From positions 1-5,972 of the forward strand of contig PWFZ01000235.1 of the NCBI GenBank assembly GCA_003555185.1: a stretch of DNA of 5,972 nucleotides, given 5' to 3'. The stretch comes from Balneolaceae bacterium (GTDB lineage: Bacteria > Bacteroidota > Rhodothermia > Balneolales > Balneolaceae). A program made the position numbers and the translations under genes. The notes beneath the pieces were generated by a model, which was given only the letters and a program-made list of their open reading frames with translations, ran no database searches and was not told where the DNA came from. Shown one piece after another: positions 5,081 through 5,972 of this stretch; within the stretch, counting starts at the first letter, position 1, and every line of letters starts with the position of its first letter.

Positions 5081-5972
5081 TTAATGAACCCCAAAATATC
5101 GTTTATACCAGTCAGAAAAATATTTGAGACCTTCATCTATGCCCACTGTTGGTTTGTAGTTGATGTAACTGTATAATTCGGAAACATCAGCCCAGGTCTT
5201 TTTTATATCTCCCGGTTGCATAGGCATCATGTTTTTGACAGCTTTTTTTCCTAGATGACCTTCCAGAATATCAATAAATTTCAGCAGGTTTACAGGAGCG
5301 CCATTTCCAATATTAAACAGCTGGTAGGGTATATCTGATTCTTTTGCTGAACCGTCGTTTCCGTTTAAGTCATCATGGTCTGGCGGCAGGGATATAAGAC
5401 GAAGAATACTTTCTGTTATGTCATCAATATAGGTGAAGTCGCGAGCCATCTCTCCATTGTTATACACGTCGATGGGTTGTCCGGCATTGATAAGGTTCGC
5501 AAATTTAAAATAGGCCATATCAGGTCGCCCAAGCGGGCCGTATACCGTAAAAAATCGTAATCCGGTAGATGGAATTTTGTACAAATGAGAATAAGTGTGG
5601 GCCATTAATTCATTTGCTTTTTTTGTTGCTGCATAGAGACTTGCAGGGGAATCTGTCCTGTCGGAAATTTCAAACGGCATTTTATCATTGAGACCATAAA
5701 CAGAACTGGAGGAAGCATAAATCATGTGTTTTATGGGGAAGTGTCTGCAGCCTTCAAGGATATTTAAAAAACCCTCCAGATTTGAGGAAATATATGCGTG
5801 TGGATGGACGATACTGTAACGGATTCCGGCTTGTGCGGCAAGGTTTATAACTACATCGAAATTCTGTTCTTCAAATAATGACGCAATTGTATTTTTATCA
5901 CAAAGGTCACACTGTATAAAGGAAAAATTATCCGACGTTGTACTATTATTTAGCCCTTTTAATGAGTCAAAA
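5081..5972 (-). CDS. UDP-glucuronate 4-epimerase type sugar-nucleotide epimerase, lacking N-terminus
   Basis: The minus-strand frame is open from the right edge (first full codon 5969-5971) to the stop at 5081-5083, giving 296 residues. Only about 45 N-terminal residues, including the Rossmann GxxGxxG motif, are missing. Numbered from the edge, the extended SDR features are NLAAQAG (43-49), the ASSSSVYG serine segment (86-93), and the catalytic Tyr113 and Lys117 in YAATK. The stretches TGLRFFTVYGP, GRPDMAYFKF, ARDFTYIDDI and MQPGD strongly resemble UDP-glucuronate 4-epimerases (CapI/GAE group), which convert UDP-glucuronate to UDP-galacturonate for capsule, O-antigen or exopolysaccharide. An internal ATG (5723-5725) is not the start, because conserved NAD-fold sequence continues upstream. 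It is a cytoplasmic enzyme. Other UDP-sugar epimerases of the family remain possible. It converges on the YtxH gene across a shared terminator. Confidence 0.92.
   Translation of the reverse strand, partial: FDSLKGLNNSTTSDNFSFIQCDLCDKNTIASLFEEQNFDVVINLAAQAGIRYSIVHPHAYISSNLEGFLNILEGCRHFPIKHMIYASSSSVYGLNDKMPFEISDRTDSPASLYAATKKANELMAHTYSHLYKIPSTGLRFFTVYGPLGRPDMAYFKFANLINAGQPIDVYNNGEMARDFTYIDDITESILRLISLPPDHDDLNGNDGSAKESDIPYQLFNIGNGAPVNLLKFIDILEGHLGKKAVKNMMPMQPGDIKKTWADVSELYSYINYKPTVGIDEGLKYFSDWYKRYFGVH

Noticed and set aside
5081..5725. Epimerase gene starting at the internal ATG at 5725
   Set aside because: The 82 upstream codons in the same frame encode conserved NAD-fold sequence (NLAAQAG and following), so the true start lies beyond the window.

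Overview
The window is AT-rich DNA from a member of the Bacteroidota/Balneolota (FCB) group. The evidence is a pair of short AraC-type regulators of a kind I know from that group, a DUF3347 lipoprotein, a signal peptide ending in the A-Q cleavage pattern common there, and a general lack of strong Shine-Dalgarno sites. I cannot name the genus from sequence alone.

Layout. Positions 1-2411 are a run of minus-strand genes. In transcription order they are a DUF3347 lipoprotein (1848-2411), a protein joining a YjdI-type Fe-S domain to two CDGSH domains (832-1485), a DUF423 membrane protein (325-717), and the first 42 codons of a secreted protein cut by the window edge (1-126). Each gap in this run holds an inverted-repeat structure. 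A MITE-like element of about 250 bp lies between the lipoprotein and CDGSH genes. A REP-type hairpin pair lies on each side of the DUF423 gene.

Positions 2687-3923 carry two tandem, about 80% identical AraC-type regulators on the plus strand, divergent from the lipoprotein gene. The duplication includes their 3' flanks. After a gene-poor stretch (3924-4424) come two small envelope-stress-type genes: a 51-residue lmo0937-family membrane protein (4425-4580) and a YtxH-domain protein (4708-4986). The YtxH gene ends at a strong terminator that also suits the convergent gene from the right. That gene (5081 to beyond 5972, minus strand) encodes most of a UDP-glucuronate 4-epimerase-type sugar-nucleotide epimerase and lacks its N-terminus here.

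How they may work together (inference). The regulators carry an N-terminal metallochaperone-like domain that has kept only one of two expected cysteines, and they diverge from a lipoprotein whose family is often linked to copper efflux. A local metal- or stress-responsive circuit is possible but unproven. I see no complete new multi-gene system. The most novel material is the non-coding repeat structure and the recent regulator duplication.
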